Assembly (NCBI GenBank): GCA_945895375.1
Contig: CAMDEE010000001.1
Span: 1 to 64,000, forward strand
Direction: 5' to 3'
DNA: 64,000 bases
From: Auritidibacter sp. Marseille-P8566
GTDB taxonomy: Bacteria; Actinomycetota; Actinomycetes; Actinomycetales; Microbacteriaceae
Below the pieces are notes generated by a model. It ran no database searches, was not told the origin of the DNA, and saw only the letters and a list, made by a program, of their open reading frames with translations. This document shows, one piece after another, positions 10,677 through 20,271 of the stretch (its first letter is position 1; every line of letters starts with the position of its first letter). The position numbers were made by a program, and so were the translations under genes.

Positions 10677-11969
10677 TTGAACATCGCCCTCAGAACTGCA
10701 CTGGGTAGATTCGGTCGAGTCTTAGCCGCGCTCACTGTGCTAGTCGCAATCTTTGGGGGCCCTATTCTTTCTCAGGCCTCAGCTGCTTCGACTGATGGCT
10801 CGGCACTACTCATCAAAGGGACTGTCAAAAACGAAAAGAAGCCTGTCGAGGGAGTCGAGTTTCGAATTACCGGCAACGGCATCGAAGAGATTGCAGTCTC
10901 CAACGCCGAAGGGAAATGGCAGTTAGAAGTTGAAAAGAAAGGCATCTACCAGGTCGAGATTTTGCTCGAATCTTTGCCTCAAGGAGTTGGCCTTCGTGAC
11001 CCTGAAGCGAGTACCCGTGAAGCCGACCTAACTTTCACAAACACGGCTGCCGTTTTATTTCCGCTTGGCATAGACACTAGGGTGATTCAACCTATCGGTG
11101 ACCAGATAATCATCCGTCTCTTTGCGGGTTTAAACCTTGGACTACTCCTAGCAGTTGCTGCCATCGGAATCTCATTGATCTTCGGCACCACTGGGCTAAA
11201 CAACTTTGCCCATGGTGAGATGGTCACCTTTGGAGCATTGTTCACCTGGTTGTTCCATGTTGAGCTAAAGATGCCTCTTCTCTTGGCTGCCGCCATCACC
11301 ATAGCGCTCAGTGCAGGTTTCGGTTGGTTACAAGATTCTGCTCTTTGGAAGCCCCTTCGAAAGCGCCGACTGGGGCTCAACCAAATCATGATTGTGTCAA
11401 TCGGGCTTTCTATCATTCTCCGCCAGCTCTACATCCTGTTCTTTGAAGGTGACACCAAAGTCTTATCGAGCGAATACGAAAAGGTTGTTTTAGGTCCAAT
11501 CAACACCACAAGCTCTTCGATCTGGTCAATGGCTCTAAGCGTGGTTGCACTTGCATTCGTAGCTTGGTTCCTTACCCGCACCAGAATAGGCAAGGCAGCT
11601 CGTGCAGTTTCGGATAACGCGTCACTTGCAGCAGCCACTGGAATCAATGTGGAGCGCATCATCAGAATCGTATGGGTAATGGCTGGAGCGCTTACCGGAC
11701 TTGCCGGTATCCTCTACGGGCTTCAGTTCCAAGCCAACTACCTCCTTGGTGCACAGATTCTTCTACTCTTGTTCGCCTCGGTGACCCTTGGTGGCCTTGG
11801 TAAAGCGCTAGGAGCAACCGTCGGCGCAATCATCATCGGCTTCGTTGTAGAGCTTTCAGCTCTGATCATCCCTATTGACCTGAAGTACGCTGCGGCTCTA
11901 ATCATCCTTATCGTTGTCTTGCTAGTTCGCCCACAAGGTGTTCTAGGCAAAAAGCAGAGAATCGGATAG
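10677..11969 (+). CDS. livH: Branched-chain amino acid ABC transporter permease (LivH type) with N-terminal signal and carboxypeptidase-regulatory-like domain
   Basis: TTG start at 10677 preceded by GGAGG (10667-10671), in frame with track ORF 10644..11969; permease motifs GISLIFGTTGLNNFAHGEMVTFGA and ALGATVGAIIIGFV; N-terminal ~120 aa beta-rich extracytoplasmic segment. Confidence 0.88.
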   Translation: MNIALRTALGRFGRVLAALTVLVAIFGGPILSQASAASTDGSALLIKGTVKNEKKPVEGVEFRITGNGIEEIAVSNAEGKWQLEVEKKGIYQVEILLESLPQGVGLRDPEASTREADLTFTNTAAVLFPLGIDTRVIQPIGDQIIIRLFAGLNLGLLLAVAAIGISLIFGTTGLNNFAHGEMVTFGALFTWLFHVELKMPLLLAAAITIALSAGFGWLQDSALWKPLRKRRLGLNQIMIVSIGLSIILRQLYILFFEGDTKVLSSEYEKVVLGPINTTSSSIWSMALSVVALAFVAWFLTRTRIGKAARAVSDNASLAAATGINVERIIRIVWVMAGALTGLAGILYGLQFQANYLLGAQILLLLFASVTLGGLGKALGATVGAIIIGFVVELSALIIPIDLKYAAALIILIVVLLVRPQGVLGKKQRIG

Positions 11970-11973
11970 GTAA

Positions 11974-12957
11974 ATGGACATTCTGAAAATATTCACCCTC
12001 GCCCTTGGTGAGATGCTCAGTCCAACCACAATCACTTTCGTGCTTTGTGCTCTGGGTCTGGCAGTGCACTTCGGCTTCACAGGTCTGCTGAACTTCGGTC
12101 AAGCCGCTTTCGCAGCCGTCGGGGCTTACGGTATGGTCATCAGCATCGACACTTTGAAGCTGCCTTTGTTCTTGGCAGTTCTTATGGGGCTCCTTTGCTC
12201 AGTCATCTTTGCTTTAATTCTAGGAATTCCAACTCTGAGACTTCGCGCCGATTACCTCGCTATCGTGACAATTGCAACAGCTGAAGTGTTCAGATACTTC
12301 ATGACCACAATTGGCTTCTCGAATGTCACAGGTGGCTCGAACGGACTCAGCCAGTTCGGATCTGAGTTCTGGGCATTGAACCCAATTCCAGAAGGCAACT
12401 ACAACTTTGGCTTCGTAACTTATCGAGCAGATCAGTTATATGTATTGATGGTTGGTTGGGGTGCAGTAATTATTGGTGCTCTAATCCTGCGTCTTCTGAT
12501 GCGTTCGCCTTGGGGTCGAGTACTGAAGGGTATCCGTGAAGACGAAGACGCCGTTAGAAGCCTTGGCAAGAATGTCTTCTTCTATAAGTTGCAAGCTTTG
12601 ATTATTGGTGGTGTGTTCGCCAGCATCGGTGGAATGATCTTCGTCCTGAACCTGTCAAACGTGCAGCCTCAGGTCTGGACCACAAACTTCACATTCACTA
12701 TTTGGTCAGTACTTCTCTTGGGTGGAGCAGCAACAATCCTTGGCCCAATTGCAGGTGGAATGATTTTCATCGCAGTCATTAGCGTCACTCAGGGTCTCAT
12801 GAGTGGATTAGTGGAACTGGGCTTACTGCCGTTCCTAACTCAGACTGACATTGCTCAGATTCGCCTACTACTGATCGGCCTATCACTTATGTTGCTTGTG
12901 ATCTTTAGACCACAGGGTCTGTTTGGAAACAAGAGGGAGACCCAGTTCAATGTCTAG
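11974..12957 (+). CDS. livM: Branched-chain amino acid ABC transporter permease (LivM type)
   Basis: GFTGLLNFGQAAFAAVGAYG, ADYLAIVTIATAEVFRY; sits between livH and two ATPases. Confidence 0.92.
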   Translation: MDILKIFTLALGEMLSPTTITFVLCALGLAVHFGFTGLLNFGQAAFAAVGAYGMVISIDTLKLPLFLAVLMGLLCSVIFALILGIPTLRLRADYLAIVTIATAEVFRYFMTTIGFSNVTGGSNGLSQFGSEFWALNPIPEGNYNFGFVTYRADQLYVLMVGWGAVIIGALILRLLMRSPWGRVLKGIREDEDAVRSLGKNVFFYKLQALIIGGVFASIGGMIFVLNLSNVQPQVWTTNFTFTIWSVLLLGGAATILGPIAGGMIFIAVISVTQGLMSGLVELGLLPFLTQTDIAQIRLLLIGLSLMLLVIFRPQGLFGNKRETQFNV

Positions 12958-13846
12958 CTCGAAAAGCCTATCTGTAGATAATATCTGCATCGGCGCAGTC
13001 GCACCAGGTTGCCGCAAGGTAGACCCGATCCTAATTGCAGATGGTGTCAAGCGTCAGTTTGGTGGACTCACCGCTGTTGATGTTGAGCACGTTGAGATAC
13101 CAAGAGGTCTGATTACTGCTCTTATTGGACCTAACGGTGCCGGTAAGACAACCTTCTTTAACCTGCTAACCGGTTTTGATAAACCAAACCAGGGTAACTG
13201 GTCATTTGCCGGTCAGAAGCTCGCTGGGTTGTCACCTTACAAAGTTGCTCGCCTAGGCATGGTCAGAACTTTCCAACTAACCAAAGCTCTAAGTCTTCTC
13301 ACAGTCATTGAGAATATGCGCCTTGGTGCGCAAAAGCAGCCTGGTGAGAGTTTTCTAACGGCTCTGATTCGTCCACTGTGGATTCGCCGTGAGAAGCAAA
13401 TCACTGAAGTTGCCGACACTTTGCTCAAGCGATTCAAGTTAGATGCAAAGCGTGAAGACTATGCAGCCAGCCTTTCTGGGGGTCAGAGAAAACTCCTAGA
13501 GATGGCCCGCGCGTTGATGAGCGAACCTAAGCTCATTATGCTCGATGAGCCAATGGCAGGTGTGAACCCAGCGCTTACCCAGAGCCTTCTCGACCACATC
13601 AAGGATCTCAAATCTAATGGCACAACCGTTCTCTTCGTTGAGCACGATATGCATATGGTGCGACACATAAGTGACTGGGTTATCGTCATGGCTGAAGGCA
13701 AAATAGTTGCCGAAGGTCCGCCACTAACTGTCATGAAAGACCAAGCCGTGATTGATGCCTACCTAGGTGCTCACCACGATAGCGACCTTGGCGCTTTAGC
13801 CAAGCCAGCGTCATCAAGTTCCACAAAGAAAGGCGACACCAAATGA
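12950..13846 (+). CDS. livG: Branched-chain amino acid ABC transporter ATP-binding protein (LivG type)
   Basis: Walker A GPNGAGKTT, LSGGQRK signature, Walker B LIMLDEP; probable ATG at 10 codons into the track ORF, preceded by AGAGGGAG. Confidence 0.93.
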   Translation: MSSSKSLSVDNICIGAVAPGCRKVDPILIADGVKRQFGGLTAVDVEHVEIPRGLITALIGPNGAGKTTFFNLLTGFDKPNQGNWSFAGQKLAGLSPYKVARLGMVRTFQLTKALSLLTVIENMRLGAQKQPGESFLTALIRPLWIRREKQITEVADTLLKRFKLDAKREDYAASLSGGQRKLLEMARALMSEPKLIMLDEPMAGVNPALTQSLLDHIKDLKSNGTTVLFVEHDMHMVRHISDWVIVMAEGKIVAEGPPLTVMKDQAVIDAYLGAHHDSDLGALAKPASSSSTKKGDTK

Positions 13847-14574
13847 ACAGTCGCGAATTAGTGGTACACGCTGACGACTTAGTCGCTGGGTACCTGCCTG
13901 GAATCAACATTCTCAACGGCTGCAGTCTCACCGCATACCAAGGTGAGCTAATTGGAATCATTGGACCTAATGGAGCTGGTAAATCGACTTTACTGAAGGC
14001 AATTTTTGGGCAAGTGAATATTCGATCTGGGCGAGTACTCCTCAAAGGTGCAGACATCACAGGTCTCAAAGCGAACAAACTGGTGGAAAAAGGCGTAGCC
14101 TTCGTTCCACAAACTAACAACGTGTTTCCAAGCCTGACCATCGAGGAGAATCTCGAGATGGGCGTGTTTCAAACTCCGAAGCGATTCAAAGAACGCTTTG
14201 AATTTGTAACTGAGCTGTTTCCTGATCTAGGAAAGCGAAAGAACCAGCGTGCTGGCTCACTATCAGGTGGTGAGCGCCAGATGGTCGCAATGGGTCGTGC
14301 ACTTATGACTGACCCTTCAGTCCTGCTCTTGGATGAACCTTCAGCTGGTTTGTCACCTGTGAGACAGGACGAGACCTTTATTCGAGTCAAAGAAGTCAAT
14401 GCTGCAGGTGTAACAGTTGTCATGGTTGAACAGAATGCTCGCCGCTGCCTCCAGATCTGTGACCGTGCATACGTGTTGGACCAGGGTAAGGACGCATACA
14501 CCGGAACGGGCCGCGATCTTCTGAACGACCCAAAGATGGTCGAGCTCTACCTCGGTAATCTTGCCGAACTCTAG
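13843..14574 (+). CDS. livF: Branched-chain amino acid ABC transporter ATP-binding protein (LivF type)
   Basis: GPNGAGKST, SLSGGERQMVAMGRALM, VLLLDEPSAGLSP; overlaps the livG stop by 4 nt. Confidence 0.94.
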   Translation: MNSRELVVHADDLVAGYLPGINILNGCSLTAYQGELIGIIGPNGAGKSTLLKAIFGQVNIRSGRVLLKGADITGLKANKLVEKGVAFVPQTNNVFPSLTIEENLEMGVFQTPKRFKERFEFVTELFPDLGKRKNQRAGSLSGGERQMVAMGRALMTDPSVLLLDEPSAGLSPVRQDETFIRVKEVNAAGVTVVMVEQNARRCLQICDRAYVLDQGKDAYTGTGRDLLNDPKMVELYLGNLAEL

Positions 14575-14589
14575 AAACGTTGTTAAATA

Positions 14590-14625
14590 AAAGATTCCCC
14601 CGAGCAATTGCTCGGGGGAATCTTT
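14590..14625. terminator. Bidirectional terminator between convergent livF and livK
   Basis: 36-nt perfect palindrome AAAGATTCCCCCGAGCAATTGCTCGGGGGAATCTTT with A/T tracts on both sides. Confidence 0.93.
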
Positions 14626-14643
14626 TTAGTTCTGAATTGCTAG

Positions 14644-15897
14644 TTACTCTACAGAGTTACCGGCTACAGCCTCAAGGAAGACTGGCTTACCGTCTGTACC
14701 GTACTGGTAGATACCGATTGAAGCACCTGTTGGGTCTCCATTTGCATCGAACTCGATTGGGCCTGAGAAGCCCTCGTAGTCGATGTCTTTACCGGCCTTG
14801 ATTGCAGCTAGACCATCAGCGAAAGTAGATACCTTCTCGCCACCAGTTGAAACTGAAATCATGTTGGCAGCAATTGCTTCACCTGAGTCGTTCTTAGCCT
14901 GCTCAGCAGCAAGTGCAAGAAGCATAACTGCATCGTAGGTCTCTGCTAGGTAAGAGAACTCAACTAGTTCTTCACCGTAGTTCTCTAGGTAAAGAGCAGC
15001 TGCACGAGACTTTAGGTCCTCGTTTAGTTCGCCACCAGGAAGTGTTCCCTTAGCGCCTTCAAGGTAAGGAGCAAAGCCCTCTGCCTCGTAGTTAGCAAGG
15101 TTTCCATCTACTAGGAAGATGTCGCTTCCTGGGAAGCCCTTCTTCTCTAGAGCTGGAGCAATCTTCTTGAACTCGTCGTATGAGATAACTAGAAGTGAGT
15201 CAGCGCCTGCTGCTACTGTCTGGTCAACGATGGTGTCGAAGTTTGACTCTGCCTCAGGGAAAGATAGCTCTGAAACGATGGTTGCACCAGCAGCTTCTAG
15301 AGTTGCCTTGGCCTCAGCCACAAGACCTTCACCGTATGGGCTCTGCTGGTAAATGATTGCAACGTTTTCTTTACCTGCTGCAACAATCTGGTTTCCAACA
15401 ATTGCACCCTGAAGAAGGTCGCTAGGTGCTGTGCGGAAGTAGTATCCGCCGTCATCCCATGTTGAAAGGTCAGGTGCGGTGTTAGACATTGAGATCTGAA
15501 CTACCTTTGCCTTGGTGACCTGGTCAATGATCAATCGGGTAACACCAGATGCAGCGGCACCAACGATTGCGTCAACTCCTGAGTCAAGCAACTCAGTTGC
15601 TGATGCAGGTGCGATTGCAGGGTTGTCACCATCGCTTGAATCCTTCAGAGTCCACTCGACAGGCTGTCCTAGAACTCCACCAGCTGCGTTGATGTCGGCG
15701 ATTGCCAAGTCAACACCCGCAATTTCAGGCGGTGATAGGAACGCAAGTGCACCTGTCAGAGGAAGAATTCCACCAAGCTTTAGTACACCGTCTCCAGCCG
15801 CGTAAGGCGCTGGAGTTGAGCAACCAGAAAGTGCTACTGCTGTGGCGGTAACCACTGCTAGAACACCCGCTAGTTTTTTCTTTGAGAATGCGGTCAT
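14644..15897 (-). CDS. livK: Branched-chain amino acid ABC transporter substrate-binding lipoprotein (LivK type)
   Basis: MTAFSKKKLAGVLAVVTATAVALSGCS lipobox; GGILPLTGALAFLSPPEIAGVDLAIADINAAGGVLG periplasmic-binding motif. Start moved inward from 15945. Confidence 0.92.
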   Translation of the reverse strand: MTAFSKKKLAGVLAVVTATAVALSGCSTPAPYAAGDGVLKLGGILPLTGALAFLSPPEIAGVDLAIADINAAGGVLGQPVEWTLKDSSDGDNPAIAPASATELLDSGVDAIVGAAASGVTRLIIDQVTKAKVVQISMSNTAPDLSTWDDGGYYFRTAPSDLLQGAIVGNQIVAAGKENVAIIYQQSPYGEGLVAEAKATLEAAGATIVSELSFPEAESNFDTIVDQTVAAGADSLLVISYDEFKKIAPALEKKGFPGSDIFLVDGNLANYEAEGFAPYLEGAKGTLPGGELNEDLKSRAAALYLENYGEELVEFSYLAETYDAVMLLALAAEQAKNDSGEAIAANMISVSTGGEKVSTFADGLAAIKAGKDIDYEGFSGPIEFDANGDPTGASIGIYQYGTDGKPVFLEAVAGNSVE

Positions 15898-16076
15898 TAT
15901 TTTTCCTTTTCGGGGATTTGTTTGCCCGCCATAATCGGCGAACACGCGCCAGGTTAGTCTGAAACGCTTGGATAAAGCATAGCCAACAGATTTGGCCTAA
16001 AACAGTATGTGACGAAACATTTATGTTTGGGCTTAGAAAAGTTATAGTAACGAAACCTTTAGCTAAAGCCCTGATT

Positions 16077-17018
16077 TCAGGGGCGAAGCTTGCGATTCGC
16101 TCGATTTGTTTTCAACGCATCAGAGGTAAGAGTGAGCAAAGCCACCCAGACCAGTATGAAACCAACCCACCTAGCAGGAGACATCTGCTCCTCAAACACA
16201 GTTAGTGCTAGAACGAACTGAATGCTAGGGGTCATGAACTGCATAAAGCCAATCCAGCTCAGCGGGAGATTCTCTGCAGCGGTGCCAAAGAGGATCAGTG
16301 GAATTGCTGTCATTATGCCGAAGAATGCCAATCCAGCCACACCCTGCCACCCGTTTGAGGTGATCTGTAGCCCCGGTGCAAAGCTTGAAATGATCGCGCC
16401 TTGGATTATTGCCACTGGTAATAGTGCTCCCGACTCAATGGCATAAGAGTTCAATGGGGAGACTTGGCCACCCAGCTTGTTCTTAGCTAAACCATAAATT
16501 CCAAATGTTGCGGCCAAGGTTAGCGCTACCCAAGGAAGGTGCCCGTAGTCGACACTGAGCACAGTAACGGCAACAGCTCCTAGCCCAACTGCTACCCATT
16601 GAATAAGGTTGAGTTTCTCTCGCAAAAAGAAAACAGCAAGCACAATAGTCACCAAAGGATTGATGAAGTAGCCAAGGGAGGTTTCGAGCACACGACCAGA
16701 TGCAATACCTATTACATAGACCTGCCAATTGATCATGATCAGAACTGAGCTAAGGCCAATCCAGCCCAACATGCTGCGGTTTCTAAATACCGCTCGAAGA
16801 GATGCCCATGAACGAGTAACAGAAATCAGTAATACCGCGGTAGCGAAGCCAAAGACTATTCGCCAAACCACAATCTCCCAAGGGTTAGCAAAAGAAGCAA
16901 GTCCTGTGATGATCAGTGGAAACGATCCCCAAATTAGATATGCGGTGAGACCGAGCCCTAAACCCTTAGCTACGTTCTTTACGTGCGCTGGCTTTGACTC
17001 GGTTTCGTTTACACTCAC
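16077..17018 (-). CDS. rarD: EamA/RarD-family transporter
   Basis: GLTAYLIWGSFPLI, PWEIVVWRIVFGF, LPLSWIGFMQFMTPSIQFVLALTVFEEQ are RarD-type. Confidence 0.87.
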   Translation of the reverse strand: MSVNETESKPAHVKNVAKGLGLGLTAYLIWGSFPLIITGLASFANPWEIVVWRIVFGFATAVLLISVTRSWASLRAVFRNRSMLGWIGLSSVLIMINWQVYVIGIASGRVLETSLGYFINPLVTIVLAVFFLREKLNLIQWVAVGLGAVAVTVLSVDYGHLPWVALTLAATFGIYGLAKNKLGGQVSPLNSYAIESGALLPVAIIQGAIISSFAPGLQITSNGWQGVAGLAFFGIMTAIPLILFGTAAENLPLSWIGFMQFMTPSIQFVLALTVFEEQMSPARWVGFILVWVALLTLTSDALKTNRANRKLRP

Positions 17019-17198
17019 CAGTACAACCTATCGGGGTAGCTCTTAGTGCAAGAGCGAACCTAAGAAATTGAAACCGAAAACCTTGTCCTAATCCCACAAG
17101 GGCTAGGTCATAAGCAGCTCGTTTCCAAATACTAGTTGCCGCACGATTGCGTATTGACTTGCTTACGACACAAAGGCACTGGCTGCAGCCTAAAGTAA

Positions 17199-17226
17199 AA
17201 ACCCCAGCCGTGGAGGGCTGGGGTTT
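17199..17226 (-). terminator. Terminator downstream of tRNA-Tyr
   Basis: AAACCCCAGCC-GTGGAG-GGCTGGGGTTT followed by a T-run on the minus strand. Confidence 0.85.
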
Positions 17227-17229
17227 CGT

Positions 17230-17310
17230 GGCTAGTGAGGGATTCGAACCCCCGAAGGCTGAGCCGGCTGATTTACAGTCAGATCCCTTTGGCCGCTTGG
17301 GTAACTAGCC
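17230..17310 (-). tRNA. tRNA-Tyr (anticodon GTA)
   Basis: Minus strand GGCTAGT...ACTAGCC acceptor stem, GGGTTCGAATCCC T-arm, anticodon loop CTGTAAATC; long variable arm as expected for bacterial tRNA-Tyr. Confidence 0.93.
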
Positions 17311-17465
17311 AGCGCTCCCGGCCGCCTGTAATCAGCCGGACGGGTGCTTCTAAAGAATACCTGAAATCAAGCCTTCTCCGCTAATCGCCTTTATGCAACG
17401 AATAGGTTTCAATCTGGCATTATTACCTGCAATGGTATGTAAGGCTAGATAGATTACAGAGAGAT

Positions 17466-17481
17466 TTGCATACATTTACAG
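17466..17481 (+). promoter_or_regulatory. Candidate operator, copy 2 of TTGCA-N4-TTTACAG
   Basis: TTGCATACATTTACAG, 15 nt upstream of the LacI-family regulator start. Confidence 0.45.
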
Positions 17482-17496
17482 TAAAAGGGTTTATTG

Positions 17497-18528
17497 ATGG
17501 CAGGCATAGTTGATGTTGCTCGTGAGGCTGGAGTCTCCACAGCAACTGTTTCAAGAGCCCTGAGCGGTAAGGATTACGTCTCTATCGAGACTAAGGAACT
17601 GGTTCAGTCAGTAGCTGATCGTCTGGGCTATGTCCCTTCGGCTTCTGCATACACCCTTGTCACCGGTAGGACTAAGAACATTGGTGTTGTAGTTCCTTAT
17701 GTTGACCGCTGGTTCTTCGCAACAGTCCTAGAAGCCATTGACCGAGAACTAGTTGCTGCTGGCTATGACGTTACTTTGTATAACCTCTCCTCCGGTGATG
17801 ACCACCGTAAGTCCATCTTCACTAAGTCCCTGCCTCGTAAGAGGGTGGATGCGGTTATCTGTGTATCAGTCAAGATGAGCGAAGAAGAGATTGCTGCTCT
17901 AACCAAGGTGAACAAGCCTCTGGTTTCTCTTGGTGGTTCAGTTGAAGGTGCTAAGACAATCAAGATCAATGACCAGGCAGCTGGTTCTCTAGCTACCAAC
18001 CACTTGATTTCTATGGGTCACACCAAGATAGCCATGATTGGGCAGAGTGAAGCAACCGATAACTTCTATAAGGTCTTTGACGTTAGAAAAGTTGGTTATG
18101 AAGAAGCTCTAAAGGCTGCTGGCATTGAACCAAGACCTGGTTGGTATAGAGCAGTTCCTCGCTATGCAATTAGCGAAGGCTATGCCGCAGCTAAGAACCT
18201 CCTAGGCGATCCACACAACGCACCAACAGCCATCTTTGCTTCTTCTGATGAGTTAGCGGTCGGAGTATTACTAGCTGCTAAAGACCTAGGTCTAAATGTT
18301 CCAGCAGATCTTTCTATTGTTGGTGTCGATAATCACGAGTTGGCTGATTTCTTTGGCATCACAACCATCAACCAGAACGTTTTTGGCCAGGGTGAACTAA
18401 TAGCAAAGACCATGCTTGAACTATTGGATAACCCAGACCAAAAGGTCCCTGACATTACTGAGTGGCCTATTGAACTCATAGTTCGATCTAGCACCGCTAG
18501 AGCCTCTTCTGACGGCTTAGTTCGTTAG
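17497..18528 (+). CDS. LacI-family transcriptional regulator
   Basis: N-terminal AGIVDVAREAGVSTATVSRALSGKDYVS helix-turn-helix; periplasmic-binding-protein-like effector domain. Confidence 0.93.
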   Translation: MAGIVDVAREAGVSTATVSRALSGKDYVSIETKELVQSVADRLGYVPSASAYTLVTGRTKNIGVVVPYVDRWFFATVLEAIDRELVAAGYDVTLYNLSSGDDHRKSIFTKSLPRKRVDAVICVSVKMSEEEIAALTKVNKPLVSLGGSVEGAKTIKINDQAAGSLATNHLISMGHTKIAMIGQSEATDNFYKVFDVRKVGYEEALKAAGIEPRPGWYRAVPRYAISEGYAAAKNLLGDPHNAPTAIFASSDELAVGVLLAAKDLGLNVPADLSIVGVDNHELADFFGITTINQNVFGQGELIAKTMLELLDNPDQKVPDITEWPIELIVRSSTARASSDGLVR

Positions 18529-18538
18529 AATCACAGTT

Positions 18539-19027
18539 ATGGCAGATTCATCATTCGACATAGTCAGCAAAGTTGACAAGCAAGAAGCGTCTAACGCTCT
18601 AACTCAGGCACAAAAAGAAATTGAACAGCGCTACGACTTCAAAGGTGTTGGCGCATCAATTGAGTGGTCAGGCGAGAAGATCCTGATGAAAGCTAACAGC
18701 GAGGAACGAGTAAAGGCTGTTCTCGATGTTTTCCAGAGCAAGCTAGTCAAGCGTGGGATCTCCCTAAAGAGCCTTGATGATGGCAAGCCTTTTGCTTCAG
18801 GCAAGGAATACCGCGTTGAAGCAACACTGAAGGATGGCATCGAGCAGCCTCAGGCTAAGAAGATTGCAGCAATCATTCGTGAGCAGGGACCTAAGTCGGT
18901 GAAGGCAAACATTCAGGGTGATGAGTTGAGAGTTGTTAGCAAGAGCCGTGATGATCTTCAGGAAGTCATGGAGCTGTTGCGTTCAAGTGATCTTGAGATT
19001 GACGTTCAGTTCACTAACTATCGCTAA
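18539..19027 (+). CDS. YajQ-family protein (putative nucleotide / c-di-GMP binding)
   Basis: SSFDIVSKVDKQEASNALTQAQKEIEQRYDFKG is the YajQ family hallmark. Confidence 0.94.
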   Translation: MADSSFDIVSKVDKQEASNALTQAQKEIEQRYDFKGVGASIEWSGEKILMKANSEERVKAVLDVFQSKLVKRGISLKSLDDGKPFASGKEYRVEATLKDGIEQPQAKKIAAIIREQGPKSVKANIQGDELRVVSKSRDDLQEVMELLRSSDLEIDVQFTNYR

Positions 19028-20269
19028 TTACTCTGGAATGTAATCTCTATTTAGAGTTATCTTCTTATGCCTGTTGGCAACAACACCGCTAATCACACCA
19101 GCAATAGCAAAAGTAACTATTGGGAAAATCATTGCTAACGGTAATGATGAAGCATCAATCAGTGAACCCATAGCCATCTTCGCGAAGATAACAACAATTG
19201 TGTTGAACAACAACAATCGACTAAGTGCCTGAGCTGTTGAAAGCCCTTCAACATTTCCTGCCATACTGAAAAACCCTGGCACCATAGATGAAATACCAAG
19301 ACCAGCGATAGCAAAGAAAACACACAGCATCATTAGAGCTAGATCCTGATTCACATCAGCGAGATTTGCTGATGAAAAAACAGCAATCGCAAGAGCAATA
19401 GATCCAAAGATCCCACCGATTTGAGAAAGCCTTGCTACGTTGTATTTCTCAGTAAGTCGGGCAATAGAGAAGCGACCAACAATCATGGCAATAACAAAGA
19501 TTGTGTAAGGCCAAGCTGCTCTTGAAGGATCTAGGTTTAGAACTTCTTTACCGTAAACACTTGACCAGTCCATAAGTACTAGTTCAGGCCACATACCCAT
19601 GAAACCACCAACAGCTAGAAGCCAAAGGTACGGTGGAGTCTTTAGCCAAGAGATACGTTCCGCCGGCACATCTCTATCCACTGAATCACTTTCAGCAGGA
19701 TCAAGCATGTGTCTTACTGCCCACATAAATAAGCCTAAGCAAAGCACAGGCATGAGGAACATCTGCAGTTTTAGTGGAGTGAAGGCAGCAATGATGCTGG
19801 AAACTCCAGCAGAAGCAGCTGCTCCAATACTCCAAGAACCGTGGAAGCTTCCAAGTAATACCTTGTCGACTCGCTTCTGGAACATGACTGCTTGTGAGTT
19901 CAGAGCAATGTTGAAAACACTGATTGCAAAAGAAAGCATGAAGTTTAGAACTAGGAATAGCCACCACTGAGTTGGATAAGGTAACGCTAGCAAGATAGCG
20001 ATGAAAGCAAAGCTTGAGAATTTAATAATCGGAGTTGTTCCGAAGCGAATAACTAGTCGACTTGTGAATAGCAGTGGAACTAAAGAACCTGCTCCACCAA
20101 AACCAATAATTGCTCCCCATACCTCTTTAGAGACATCTAGATTCTCAATGAACTCTGGAATGCGAGGCATCCATGACAGAGTTGCAAAGCCTTGGGTAAA
20201 GAAGGTAACCATTAGCGCAAACTGAGCAGTCTTTGCTCTGCTGTCTGAGATTCCCTTGCTCTTTGTCAT
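19028..20269 (-). CDS. MFS transporter
   Basis: About 12 hydrophobic segments, FTQGFATLSWMPRIPEF and MFS loop patterns. Confidence 0.85.
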   Translation of the reverse strand: MTKSKGISDSRAKTAQFALMVTFFTQGFATLSWMPRIPEFIENLDVSKEVWGAIIGFGGAGSLVPLLFTSRLVIRFGTTPIIKFSSFAFIAILLALPYPTQWWLFLVLNFMLSFAISVFNIALNSQAVMFQKRVDKVLLGSFHGSWSIGAAASAGVSSIIAAFTPLKLQMFLMPVLCLGLFMWAVRHMLDPAESDSVDRDVPAERISWLKTPPYLWLLAVGGFMGMWPELVLMDWSSVYGKEVLNLDPSRAAWPYTIFVIAMIVGRFSIARLTEKYNVARLSQIGGIFGSIALAIAVFSSANLADVNQDLALMMLCVFFAIAGLGISSMVPGFFSMAGNVEGLSTAQALSRLLLFNTIVVIFAKMAMGSLIDASSLPLAMIFPIVTFAIAGVISGVVANRHKKITLNRDYIPE

Positions 20270-20271
20270 CC

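Noticed and set aside
10475-10735. 86-aa minus-strand ORF overlapping the hrpA start and livH start
   Set aside because: Overlaps two supported gene starts and has no domain; likely spurious.
16071-16100. CCCTGATTTCAGGGG hairpin as rarD terminator
   Set aside because: Short stem without a clear T-tract; overlaps the end of the rarD coding sequence; too weak to call.
19599-19970. 123-aa plus-strand ORF inside the MFS transporter
   Set aside because: Fully antisense to a well-supported CDS; no recognisable domain.
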